Source: Bradyrhizobium algeriense
Lineage (GTDB): Bacteria > Pseudomonadota > Alphaproteobacteria > Rhizobiales > Xanthobacteraceae
Assembly (NCBI RefSeq): GCF_003062295.1
Contig: NZ_PYCN01000001.1
Location: 392,001-456,000, forward strand
Length of the DNA: 64,000 nt
Direction: 5' to 3'
Made by a program: the position numbers and the translations under genes. The notes under the pieces are model-generated. The model searched no databases. It had not been told where the DNA came from and worked only from the letters and a program-made list of their open reading frames with translations. Of this stretch, positions 41,806 through 49,479 are shown piece after piece. Numbering within the stretch: the first letter of the stretch is position 1; every line of letters begins with the position of its first letter.

Positions 41806-42794
41806 CAGCGTCCCTTCACCGGGGTTTCCGGCACGGGCGTCAACGGCGCCTTGCCGGCAAACCAGTTTTTCAGATTGTCGACGACAAGCTGATCCATGGC
41901 GTTGCGCGTTACCACCGAAGCTGAGCCGATATGTGGCAGCAGCACGACATTTTGCATGGCCTTCAGCTCGTCCGGCACGTTCGGCTCGTTGGCGAACACG
42001 TCGAGGCCTGCCGCAAGAATGGTGCCGGATTTCAGCGCCGCCACCAGCGCCGGCTCGTCGACGACGGAGCCGCGCGCGACGTTGATCAGGACGCCGCGCG
42101 GACCGAGCGCCTTCAACACGTCGGCATTGATCATCTTGGCGGTCGAGGCGCCGCCGGGCACGATCACGATCAGCGTGTCCACCGCCTCCGCCATTTCCAT
42201 CAGGTCGGGATAGTGCTTGTAGGACACGGCGGAAGACGGGTTGCGCGAATGATAGCAGACCGGCACGAGCGAAGCTTCGAGCCGGCGCCCGATCGCCTGG
42301 CCGATGCGGCCCATGCCGACGATGCCGACCTTGCGGTCACGCAGCGAGCCAACGCTCAACGGATAGTTCTGGGTCTGCCACAGCCCGGAGCGCAGGTAGC
42401 GGTCGGCCTTGACGAACTCGCGCACGGTCGAGATCAGAAGCCCCATCGCGACGTCGGCGACCTCTTCGGTCAGCACATCGGGCGTGTTGGTGACGACGAT
42501 ATCGTGCTCACGCGCATACGCGGAATCGACATGGTCGTAGCCGACGCCGAAGCTCGCGATGATTTCGAGCTTCGGAAATTGCGACAGCGCCTTCGCATCG
42601 GCCGGCACCATGTGATAGGTCACCGCCATGCCGCGGATCTTCGCTATCGTTTCGGGCGTCAACCGCTCGAGGTCGGCGCGGCTCTCCGCCATATGCAGGA
42701 CGTACTGATCCGAAAAGCCGTTTTCCAGGATCGGCCGGACGGGCCCATAGATCAGGAGATCGACCTTTTCGGACGAAACATTCGCGGCAGCCAT
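41805..42794 (-). CDS. D-2-hydroxyacid dehydrogenase
   Basis: 329 residues from the ATG at 42794, which overlaps the permease stop. NAD(P) site VGIVGMGRIGQAIGRRL, catalytic Arg in INVARGSVVDE, the Glu in LDVFANEPNVPDEL and His in LLPHIGSAS. CYHSRNPSS after the nucleotide fold (Ser-Arg) favours NADPH, as in glyoxylate/hydroxypyruvate reductases. It acts in the cytosol, probably on a 2-keto acid derived from the imported substrate. Confidence 0.9.
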   Translation of the reverse strand: MAAANVSSEKVDLLIYGPVRPILENGFSDQYVLHMAESRADLERLTPETIAKIRGMAVTYHMVPADAKALSQFPKLEIIASFGVGYDHVDSAYAREHDIVVTNTPDVLTEEVADVAMGLLISTVREFVKADRYLRSGLWQTQNYPLSVGSLRDRKVGIVGMGRIGQAIGRRLEASLVPVCYHSRNPSSAVSYKHYPDLMEMAEAVDTLIVIVPGGASTAKMINADVLKALGPRGVLINVARGSVVDEPALVAALKSGTILAAGLDVFANEPNVPDELKAMQNVVLLPHIGSASVVTRNAMDQLVVDNLKNWFAGKAPLTPVPETPVKGR

Positions 42795-43582
42795 CAATTT
42801 TCCTTTCCAAGCGCGCTCTCATGCCAGCGCCGTAATACCAGATGCGAAACTAGCGCCAGCAGCCCATAGATGACAATCCCGGCCACCGACAGCAACAGCA
42901 ACGCCGCGAACATTCGGGGAATGTTGAGGCGATAACCGGATTCGGCGATCCGGAAGGCCAGGCCGGACCCGGCGCCCGCGGTGCCCGCCGCGATTTCGGC
43001 GACCACGGCGCCGATCAGCGACAGGCCACCCGCGATCCGCAAGCCGCCGAGGATATACGGCAACGCTGCCGGCAGTTTCAGGTACCGCAGCGTCTGCAGC
43101 CGCGACGCGCCGTAGAGCTGAAACAGCCCGGCCAAATTGCGGTCCACCGAATTCAGCCCAAGCGTGGTGTTGGACAGGACCGGAAAGAAACCGACGATCC
43201 AGGCGCAGACGATCACTGCCGTTTGCTGCGGCAGATAGATCAGCAATAACGGCGCAATTGCGATGACGGGCGTGACCTGCAGAATCACCGCATAGGGAAA
43301 CAGCGAATATTCCAGCCATTTCGATTGATTGAACAACAGCGCCAGCGCGACGCCGCCGACGGCCGCAGCGATGAAACCTTCCAGCGTGGTGAGCAGGGTG
43401 ACGCCGAGCGATTCCGACAGCACCTGCCAGTCGCCGACCAGCGTCCAAAACACGAGATAAGGGCCCGGCAGCACATAAGGCTGGATGTCGTTGACGCGAA
43501 CCACGAGTTCCCAGAAGCCCAGGCCCGCGGCGAGCACGGCGATGGGCAGCAGCATGCGGCCGATATTCTGGAAGGCGCTCAT
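42794..43582 (-). CDS. ABC transporter permease, NitT/TauT type
   Basis: 262 residues, six membrane helices. The BPD_transp_1 EAA loop is YGASRLQTLRYLKLPAALPYILGGLR-like, with LGLNSVDRNLAGLFQLYGAS before it. Overlaps the ATPase gene by four bases (ATGA) and the dehydrogenase by one. Forms the membrane channel of the importer. Confidence 0.9.
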   Translation of the reverse strand: MSAFQNIGRMLLPIAVLAAGLGFWELVVRVNDIQPYVLPGPYLVFWTLVGDWQVLSESLGVTLLTTLEGFIAAAVGGVALALLFNQSKWLEYSLFPYAVILQVTPVIAIAPLLLIYLPQQTAVIVCAWIVGFFPVLSNTTLGLNSVDRNLAGLFQLYGASRLQTLRYLKLPAALPYILGGLRIAGGLSLIGAVVAEIAAGTAGAGSGLAFRIAESGYRLNIPRMFAALLLLSVAGIVIYGLLALVSHLVLRRWHESALGKEN

Positions 43583-44391
43583 GCGCTGCGCTGCCCGGAA
43601 TATGAAGGCGCGAGCGCGCTAGAGACCTCGCGGCAATAGCCGGCATATTGGGCCGAGGTGCGAAACTCCTCCCCGCGCGGCTCCACGGTTTCGATGCGAA
43701 ACTCGCTGGCAAGGCGGCCCGGCCGCGCCGTCATCACCGTCACCCGCTGCGACAGATAGACCGACTCGAATACCGAATGGGTGACGAAGATGATGGTCTT
43801 GTGCAGCTTGCGCCACAGATCAAGCAGATCGTTGTTGAGCCGGAAGCGCGTGATCTCGTCGAGCGCCGCGAACGGCTCGTCCAGCAGCAGAATATCCGGA
43901 TCGGTGACGAGCGCACGCGCCAGCGAGGCCCGCATCTTCATACCGCCGGACAATTCACGGGGGTATGCATCGGCAAATTCGAGAAGGCCGACCTGCGCCA
44001 GCGCGTCCTTGATGCGGCTGTCGGCCTCGGTCGCCGGCGCATGCGAAAGTTTCAGCGGCAGGCGAACGTTTTCACGAACGCTCGCCCACGGCATCAGCGT
44101 CGGCTCCTGAAACACGAAGCCGATGGGATGCCGCCCATCCGCCCGGCTGGCGCGATGGGAAACATTCACCGTGCCTGCGCTCGGCGCGCTGAGCCCCGCG
44201 ATCAGCCGCAGCGCGGTCGATTTTCCGCAGCCGGAAGGCCCCAGCAACGAGACGAATTCGCCTTTTGCGACATCGAGATCGAGCGGCCCGAGCGCGGTCA
44301 CGCCGTTATCATAGGTCTTGGTGACGGCGCGCAGACGCACGGCAAGGCCGGCCGCATCGATATCCGTCTCGGACAAAGCGGGCTCGGCCAT
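43579..44391 (-). CDS. ABC transporter ATPase, NitT/TauT type
   Basis: 270 residues. Walker A LGPSGCGKSTALR, Q-loop FVFQEPTLMPWASV, signature LSGGMKMRASLARAL, Walker B ILLLDEPFAALDEITR and H-loop FVTHSVFESVYLS. The QEPTLMPW and ALDEITR motifs are typical of nitrate/taurine/thiamine-precursor importers. Six bases downstream of the binding-protein gene. Confidence 0.92.
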   Translation of the reverse strand: MAEPALSETDIDAAGLAVRLRAVTKTYDNGVTALGPLDLDVAKGEFVSLLGPSGCGKSTALRLIAGLSAPSAGTVNVSHRASRADGRHPIGFVFQEPTLMPWASVRENVRLPLKLSHAPATEADSRIKDALAQVGLLEFADAYPRELSGGMKMRASLARALVTDPDILLLDEPFAALDEITRFRLNNDLLDLWRKLHKTIIFVTHSVFESVYLSQRVTVMTARPGRLASEFRIETVEPRGEEFRTSAQYAGYCREVSSALAPSYSGQRSA

Positions 44392-44397
44392 CCCGCG

Positions 44398-45417
44398 TCA
44401 GTTCTTCGGTCGCAGATCGACACCGACGCCCTTGTTGACGAAGCGCAACGTGTAGGCCTGACGGTAATCGATATCGCGGCGAACCACGCCGGCCCGCACC
44501 ATCTTGTCGAAGAAGTTCGCCACCCGCGCGTCGGTCATGGCGCCGATGCCGTCGCGCAAGGTATCGCCGGAATCGACGATGCCGTATTCCTTCATCTTGG
44601 TGACGGAATAGCCGAGCAATTCGTCGGTCATTTCCGGGTTCATCTTCTTGATCATCGCATTCCCGGCCGAATTGTCGCCGTAGAGATAATTGTACCAGCC
44701 GATCGCGGAAGCATCGACGAAACGCTGCACCAGGTCCGGCTTCTTGTCGACGATTTCGCGGCGAGTCTCGATCAGGGTCGAATAGGCGTTGAAGCCGTGA
44801 TCGGCGAGCAGGATCACGCCCGGCTTGAAGCCGGCCGCCTTTTCGACGGCGTAGGGCTCGGAGGTGACATAGCCCTGCATCGCGCTCTGCTTGTTCACTA
44901 TGAAGGGCTGCGAATTGAAGGTGTAGGGCTTCACCTTGCTTTCGCTGAAGCCGTACTCGGATTTCAGCCACTGGAAGTAGCTGGCGACGCCTTCCTTGGA
45001 CACGAATAGCGTGAGCGGCTTGAGATCTTCGAGCTTGGTGAATTTGGTTTCCGGGTGGGTCAGGAAAACCTGCGGATCCTTCTGGAAGATGGCAGCGACC
45101 GCGACCACCGGTACGTTGTTGGTGACCGCGTCGAACGATTGCAGCGTGTTCGCGGTCATGAAGAAGTCGATTTTACCGGCGGTCAGCAGGATGCGATTGT
45201 TGGTGTTGGGGCCTCCCGGCACGATGGTGACGTCGAGGCCGTATTTCTTGTAGGTGCCGTCGGCAACCGCCTGGAAGAAGCCGCCATGCTCGGCCTCCGC
45301 CACCCAGTTGGTTCCGAATGACACCTTGTCGAGGGTTTCCGCGCGCGCAGGCATCTCTGCCGCAGCCAGCGCCAGAAGGCCTAGGGTTAACGCTCGCGGC
45401 AAAAAGGCAGGGTTCAT
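44398..45417 (-). CDS. ABC transporter substrate-binding protein, NMT1/THI5-like
   Basis: 339 residues from the ATG at 45417 with GGAG 8 bases upstream. Signal peptide (LPRALTLGLLALAAAEMPARA). NMT1/THI5-type fold: VSFGTNWVAEAEHGGFFQAV, YKKYGLDVTIVPGGPNTN, LLTAGKIDFFMTANTLQSFD, SAMQGYVTSEPYAVEKA. THI5-like proteins bind pyrimidine precursors of thiamine or other nitrogen heterocycles; without thiamine genes or a TPP riboswitch nearby, the ligand is open. First gene of a five-gene operon. Confidence 0.9.
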   Translation of the reverse strand: MNPAFLPRALTLGLLALAAAEMPARAETLDKVSFGTNWVAEAEHGGFFQAVADGTYKKYGLDVTIVPGGPNTNNRILLTAGKIDFFMTANTLQSFDAVTNNVPVVAVAAIFQKDPQVFLTHPETKFTKLEDLKPLTLFVSKEGVASYFQWLKSEYGFSESKVKPYTFNSQPFIVNKQSAMQGYVTSEPYAVEKAAGFKPGVILLADHGFNAYSTLIETRREIVDKKPDLVQRFVDASAIGWYNYLYGDNSAGNAMIKKMNPEMTDELLGYSVTKMKEYGIVDSGDTLRDGIGAMTDARVANFFDKMVRAGVVRRDIDYRQAYTLRFVNKGVGVDLRPKN

Positions 45418-45562
45418 GGTTGGACTCCGTCGATCGTTCTGGCCCATGATGGGAGGCAATGGACGTGGATCACGTCCCCGGGAGCTATCCAGGATGCGGA
45501 TAACGTCCCCGGAATATCTAACAAACTACCCCGCAAATTCATCCAAAGAAACGCTTCGCTCG
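45418..45562. promoter_or_regulatory. Divergent control region with 10-bp direct repeats
   Basis: ACGTCCCCGG occurs at 45472-45481 and 45503-45512, 31 bp apart, and the first is part of GGACGT-GGATC-ACGTCC. This lies between the ABC operon and the creatininase gene and could bind a shared regulator. Confidence 0.4.
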
Positions 45563-46372
45563 ATGGCTTCAACTGTTCCGCCCCACGACTGGACCGAGAT
45601 CCGCTGGCCCGGCATCGCAAGCGCCGACGCGGCGCGCTGGATCGCGGTGCTGCCGCTGGCGGCGACCGAACAGCACGGCCCGCATTTGCCGCTTGAAACC
45701 GACGTCCTGATCGGCGAGGCCTATCTGACGCGGGTGCGCGAACTGTTGCCTGTCGCACTTCCCGTCACCTTTCTGCCACTGCAGCCGGTCGGCATTTCCA
45801 CCGAACATATCGATTACCCGGGCACGCTGACGCTGCCGACCGACGTCGCGTTGAAGGAATGGATGGCAATCGGTGAAAGTGTCGCGCGATCCGGAATCCG
45901 GAAGCTCGTGATCGTGACCAGCCATGGCGGCAACAGCGCGGCGATGTCGCTGGTGGCGCAGGATCTGCGCGCGCATCACGGACTTCTCGTCGTGACCACG
46001 AGCTGGTCGCGCTTTGGTGCGCCGGATGGACTGTTTTCCGCGGAAGAAATCCGTCACGGCATTCATGGCGGCGCGGTCGAGACTTCGATCATGCTGGCGC
46101 GCTATCCACACACCGTGCGGAAGGAAGCGATCGCCGATTTTCGTCCCGCCAGCATCGCGATGGAGAAAAAATTTCGTTGGCTCTCGGCGCATCGGCCAGT
46201 GCCCTTCGCATGGCAGACGCAGGACCTGCATGAAAGCGGCGCGGTCGGCGACGCCACCAAGGCCTCCGCGGAGAAGGGCGAACAACTGCTCGACCATGGC
46301 GCGCGCGCGTTCTGCGAATTGCTCGACGACGTCGACAAATTCGATCCGGAATTGTTTCTTCGTAAACCATGA
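45563..46372 (+). CDS. Creatininase-family amidohydrolase
   Basis: 269 residues from the ATG at 45563. Creatininase motifs and metal ligands: LPLAATEQHGPHLPLETDV (Glu and His), HIDYPGTLTLPTDV, VTSHGGNSAAMSL, HGIHGGAVETSIMLA (His, Glu). The family hydrolyses cyclic amides such as creatinine or acts in riboflavin-like and mycofactocin pathways. Divergent from an NMT1-type importer, so it may open a ring in the imported heterocycle. Confidence 0.9.
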   Translation: MASTVPPHDWTEIRWPGIASADAARWIAVLPLAATEQHGPHLPLETDVLIGEAYLTRVRELLPVALPVTFLPLQPVGISTEHIDYPGTLTLPTDVALKEWMAIGESVARSGIRKLVIVTSHGGNSAAMSLVAQDLRAHHGLLVVTTSWSRFGAPDGLFSAEEIRHGIHGGAVETSIMLARYPHTVRKEAIADFRPASIAMEKKFRWLSAHRPVPFAWQTQDLHESGAVGDATKASAEKGEQLLDHGARAFCELLDDVDKFDPELFLRKP

Positions 46373-46524
46373 AGCCCGGGATTTATCCCGTAACCATCTG
46401 AAATAACGAAGAAATAAACGACGAAACCATATTTCCGACCCTCGCCTCGAACCGCTTTCGAGATGCCTCCGTCCAACTGGGCATGCGGACCACAATGGCC
46501 GCTCAACACAGGATGGAGACTTCC

Positions 46525-46779
46525 ATGTCGATCAAGACCAAGTTCGCCGCTCTCGCTCTCGCTACCCTTGCAGTTACCGGCATGGCTTCCACGCAGGCTC
46601 AGGCCAAGCCGCTGCACTGGGGTGTCGGCGCCGGCCTCGTTGGCGCAGCTATCGTCGGCACTGCGATCGCCGCTTCAGGCCCCGGCTACTACCACGACGG
46701 CTATCGCCGCTGCGGCTGGGTTCGCCAGTTCGACGCTTTCGGCAATTACATCGGCCGCGTCCGGACCTGCGGTTACTGA
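46525..46779 (+). CDS. Small secreted Gly/Tyr-rich protein
   Basis: 84 residues from the ATG at 46525, GGAG 7 bases upstream. Signal peptide (TKFAALALATLAVTGMASTQAQA) followed by a short hydrophobic GVGAGLVGAAIVGTAIAA and a C-terminal RRCGWVRQFDAFGNYIGRV with TCGY, two Cys that could pair. Proteins of this design are common in Bradyrhizobium and have no known function. Confidence 0.75.
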   Translation: MSIKTKFAALALATLAVTGMASTQAQAKPLHWGVGAGLVGAAIVGTAIAASGPGYYHDGYRRCGWVRQFDAFGNYIGRVRTCGY

Positions 46780-46807
46780 TTTCTGCGGCTGACTTGGTTT
46801 CTGTTTG

Positions 46808-46913
46808 AGAAGCGTTCTCTTCGAGCAACCACTTCGACCCTGAAAACGCTTCTTCTTGTTTGACGCGTTTTCTTCACGCGACCCGGAATACCACTTCGCT
46901 CGAAAACGCTTCT
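46808..46913 (+). repeat. Inverted repeat with one left arm and two right arms
   Basis: AGAAGCGTT (46808-46816) can pair with AACGCTTCT at 46845-46853 or with the same sequence at 46905-46913; the right-hand units share CCACTTCG (46829, 46891). Lies in the 3' region of the small secreted protein gene. Confidence 0.55.
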
Positions 46914-46929
46914 GTCGTGGATTTGCGTC

Positions 46930-47005
46930 CAGCACGGGCGCCTCATCCACCCCCGTGCTGAACCCGACCCGCCCGGTTGTCCCCCCGGGCGGGTCACCTT
47001 TTTTT
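46930..47005 (+). terminator. Double hairpin terminator
   Basis: A first hairpin CAGCACGGG/CCCGTGCTG (46930-46960) is followed by GACCCGCCCGG (46966-46976) pairing with CCGGGCGGGTC (46985-46995) and a seven-T run. Strong rho-independent stop. Confidence 0.85.
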
Positions 47006-47175
47006 GGGGGATGCAGGCTGGCCGTCAGAGCCCGGCCCGTCGCGATGTGTCAGCGATGTCTCCGAACACCCGTCAGCCGTCTGTCCGAACGGTAGCGGCG
47101 ATGACGCACCGGGCCAATGTTGCAGCAACGTCACGCAGGCGTGTCATCGAATCATAGTTGCCGGCCCTCTTCTTG

Positions 47176-47198
47176 CTATTGCGAATTACTCGCAATAG
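47176..47198. promoter_or_regulatory. Long TGCGA-N5-TCGCA palindrome (candidate Mur/Fur box)
   Basis: CTATTGCGA-ATTAC-TCGCAATAG, perfect 9-bp arms, about 170 bases before the double-barrel porin start and the best match to the boxes at 34894, 34966 and 35021. Nothing else recognisable lies in the rest of the 588-bp gap 46780-47367. Confidence 0.65.
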
Positions 47199-47367
47199 AG
47201 ATCGGCCGGAATGCGGATAGTTCCGGACCGGTGCTGATCTGGGGAACCGTGGGAATGCGATTGGGGCGACGGGGTTGATGGCTTCATTTGTTGGGTGGCG
47301 GCAGGCATTCGAATCTGCAGTGATGGCAGGCAGCGACAGCACGGGTCGCATCAGGAACGTCCAAACT

Positions 47368-49371
47368 GTGAACCGCAACCGCCGATCCCTCGAACATGCG
47401 CTCGCTGGCGTCGCGTTCGGCGCGCTGGCGCTCGGCAGCCAGGCGATGGCAGCCGACATGCCGCTCAAGGCACCGCATCTTCGTCCGGCGTTCGACTGGA
47501 GCGGCTTCTATCTCGGCGGCCATGTCGGCTACGGCGGCGGCAGCTTCGGTCCCGGTACCAATCCGCTGCCGCTGCAAGGCGTGTTCTTTCCCCACAGCAT
47601 CACGGGTCTGATCGGCGGCTATCAGGCGGGTTACAATTTTCAGCTCCCGAACAAGCTGGTGTTGGGCGCCGAGGCCGATGTTTCGTTCCTGAGCACGCTT
47701 GATCGTCCAAGGCTTGCGCCGGCCCCTTTCAACACCAGCTTCGACTACATTGCCACGGTCCGGGGACGCGTCGGATACGCATTCGGAACGCTGCTGCCCT
47801 ATGTGACCGGCGGCGTCGCCTGGGCCCGAACCCGCGTCGACGTCAATGATGTCGACGGCAGCGTGTTATCCGAGCGGGGGCACGCACCTCCTGGCTGGAC
47901 CGCAGGTATTGGCGTCGAATATGCCGCCGATGCCAAATGGAGTGCAAAACTCGAATACGGCTACATCGATCTGGGCGCCCGAACCCACGGGCTTGCGGAC
48001 GTACCGTTGCCGGACGTCGCAGTCGACCCGAAGATCCACACCGTCAAGCTCGGATTGAACTACAAGATCTGGGACGGGCCGGCTTCGGCGACGGCGGGCG
48101 ATTACGCCATCAAGCCACTCACCCCACCCGTATACAGGGACTGGAACGTCCATGCCCAGACGACCCTCATATCGCAGGGCTATCCGAGCTTCCGCTCGCC
48201 GTATCAAGGTACCAACAGCTTGCCCGGCGCCGGACGCGTGCGAGAGACCTGGACGGTCGGAGCCTTCCTCGGATGGCGGTTGTGGGATGGCGGAGAGTTC
48301 TATTTTGGTCCGGAGCTTGCACAAGGTTTTGGAATCGGCGGCACATTAGGCTTGGCAGGGTTTTCAAACGGCGAAGCGCAAAAAGGCGGCGCCGAATATC
48401 CGAGATTCCGCGCACAGCGCTATTTCTTCCGGCAGACTTTCGGGCTGGGAGGCGAACAGGAAGAGGTGGCCGATGCGGCCAATCAGTTGCCGGGCAAACG
48501 CGACATCAACCGGGTTACAGTAACGGTCGGGCGATTTGCCGTCGGCGATTTCTTTGACGGCAATTCCTACGCGAAGGATCCGCGCGTCGATTTCATGAAC
48601 TGGTCAATGTGGGCGTCGGCGGCCTATGACTTTCCGGCCGACCTTCCCGGATTTACCCGCGGCGCCGTGGTCGAACTCAATCGCAAGGATTGGGCCGTGC
48701 GCGCGGGCCTGTTTCAGGTGCCCTCTGCTCCCAACAGCGATGTCCTCACCTTCAAGACCGGCGGAGCTGTTGTCGAATTCGAGGAACGTCATGCCGTGTT
48801 CGACCAGCCCGGCAAACTGCGGCTCGGCATCTTCGCCAATCGCGGCAATACCGGCAACTACCGCAACGCGCTGGCGATCAGCGCCGCAGACCCGGCGCTC
48901 GATATCAACAACGTCATGACAGACATCCAGCGCCAAAATTTCAAATACGGAATTTACGTCAATGCCGAACAACAGCTCATGAAGGATGTCGGCCTGTTCG
49001 CCCGTGCGAGCTGGAACGACGGCCGGAACCAAATCCTGTCCTTTACCGACATCGACCGCAGCGTCGCGGCAGGCCTTTCGGTCAAGGGCAGCTATTGGGG
49101 ACGGCCGAGCGATACATTCGGTTTGGGCGGTGCAATCAACGGACTTTCCGGCGCGCACCGCGATTTCCTGGCGGCCGGCGGCCTCGGCCTGTTGATCGGC
49201 GACGGCCGTCTCAACTACAGCAACGAACGAATCTTCGAGACCTACTACGCCTACGCGATCGACAAGAACTTCACCCTCACCGCCGATTACCAGTTGATCA
49301 CCAACCCCGCCTATAACGCCGACCGCGGCCCGGTCCACGTGTTCTCCGGCCGCTTCCACGGCGAGTTTTAG
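47368..49371 (+). CDS. Double-barrel porin: Omp25/31-like domain fused to OprB-like porin
   Basis: 667 residues from a GTG at 47368, chosen because a compact signal peptide (NRRSLEHALAGVAFGALAL, cut near AMAAD) follows; the frame is open upstream to an ATG at 47278. Residues 35-240 are an Omp25/31 beta-barrel: FDWSGFYLGGHVGYGGGSF, GGYQAGYNFQLPNKLVLGAEAD, WTAGIGVEYAADAKWSAKLEYGY. Residues 260-667 are OprB-like: RFRAQRYFFRQTFGLGGEQ, RVTVTVGRFAVGDFFDGN, WAVRAGLFQVPSAPN, ending in HVFSGRFHGEF. Each half should form its own barrel. Carries a metal-type palindrome upstream. Confidence 0.85.
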   Translation: MNRNRRSLEHALAGVAFGALALGSQAMAADMPLKAPHLRPAFDWSGFYLGGHVGYGGGSFGPGTNPLPLQGVFFPHSITGLIGGYQAGYNFQLPNKLVLGAEADVSFLSTLDRPRLAPAPFNTSFDYIATVRGRVGYAFGTLLPYVTGGVAWARTRVDVNDVDGSVLSERGHAPPGWTAGIGVEYAADAKWSAKLEYGYIDLGARTHGLADVPLPDVAVDPKIHTVKLGLNYKIWDGPASATAGDYAIKPLTPPVYRDWNVHAQTTLISQGYPSFRSPYQGTNSLPGAGRVRETWTVGAFLGWRLWDGGEFYFGPELAQGFGIGGTLGLAGFSNGEAQKGGAEYPRFRAQRYFFRQTFGLGGEQEEVADAANQLPGKRDINRVTVTVGRFAVGDFFDGNSYAKDPRVDFMNWSMWASAAYDFPADLPGFTRGAVVELNRKDWAVRAGLFQVPSAPNSDVLTFKTGGAVVEFEERHAVFDQPGKLRLGIFANRGNTGNYRNALAISAADPALDINNVMTDIQRQNFKYGIYVNAEQQLMKDVGLFARASWNDGRNQILSFTDIDRSVAAGLSVKGSYWGRPSDTFGLGGAINGLSGAHRDFLAAGGLGLLIGDGRLNYSNERIFETYYAYAIDKNFTLTADYQLITNPAYNADRGPVHVFSGRFHGEF

Positions 49372-49377
49372 CGGCGA

Positions 49378-49461
49378 CGTAGCCCGGATGGAGCGCAGCG
49401 CAATCCGGGTAAGCCTGTCCGCAGGCGAGATGGGTTCCCGGATTTCGCTTCGGGCTACGCA
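49378..49461. repeat. Intergenic palindromic repeat (family B, second copy)
   Basis: CGTAGCCCGGATGGAGCGCA at the left and CGGATTTCGCTTCGGGCTAC at the right, as at 12600-12687. Confidence 0.75.
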
Positions 49462-49479
49462 GGTCGCGTTAGCGCCACC

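Noticed and set aside
43648..45009. A 453-codon plus-strand frame
   Set aside because: Antisense to the ABC transporter genes, whose motifs are complete.
45418..45562. Possible TPP riboswitch before the THI5-like binding protein
   Set aside because: The THI box sequence and fold are absent; only short repeats are seen.
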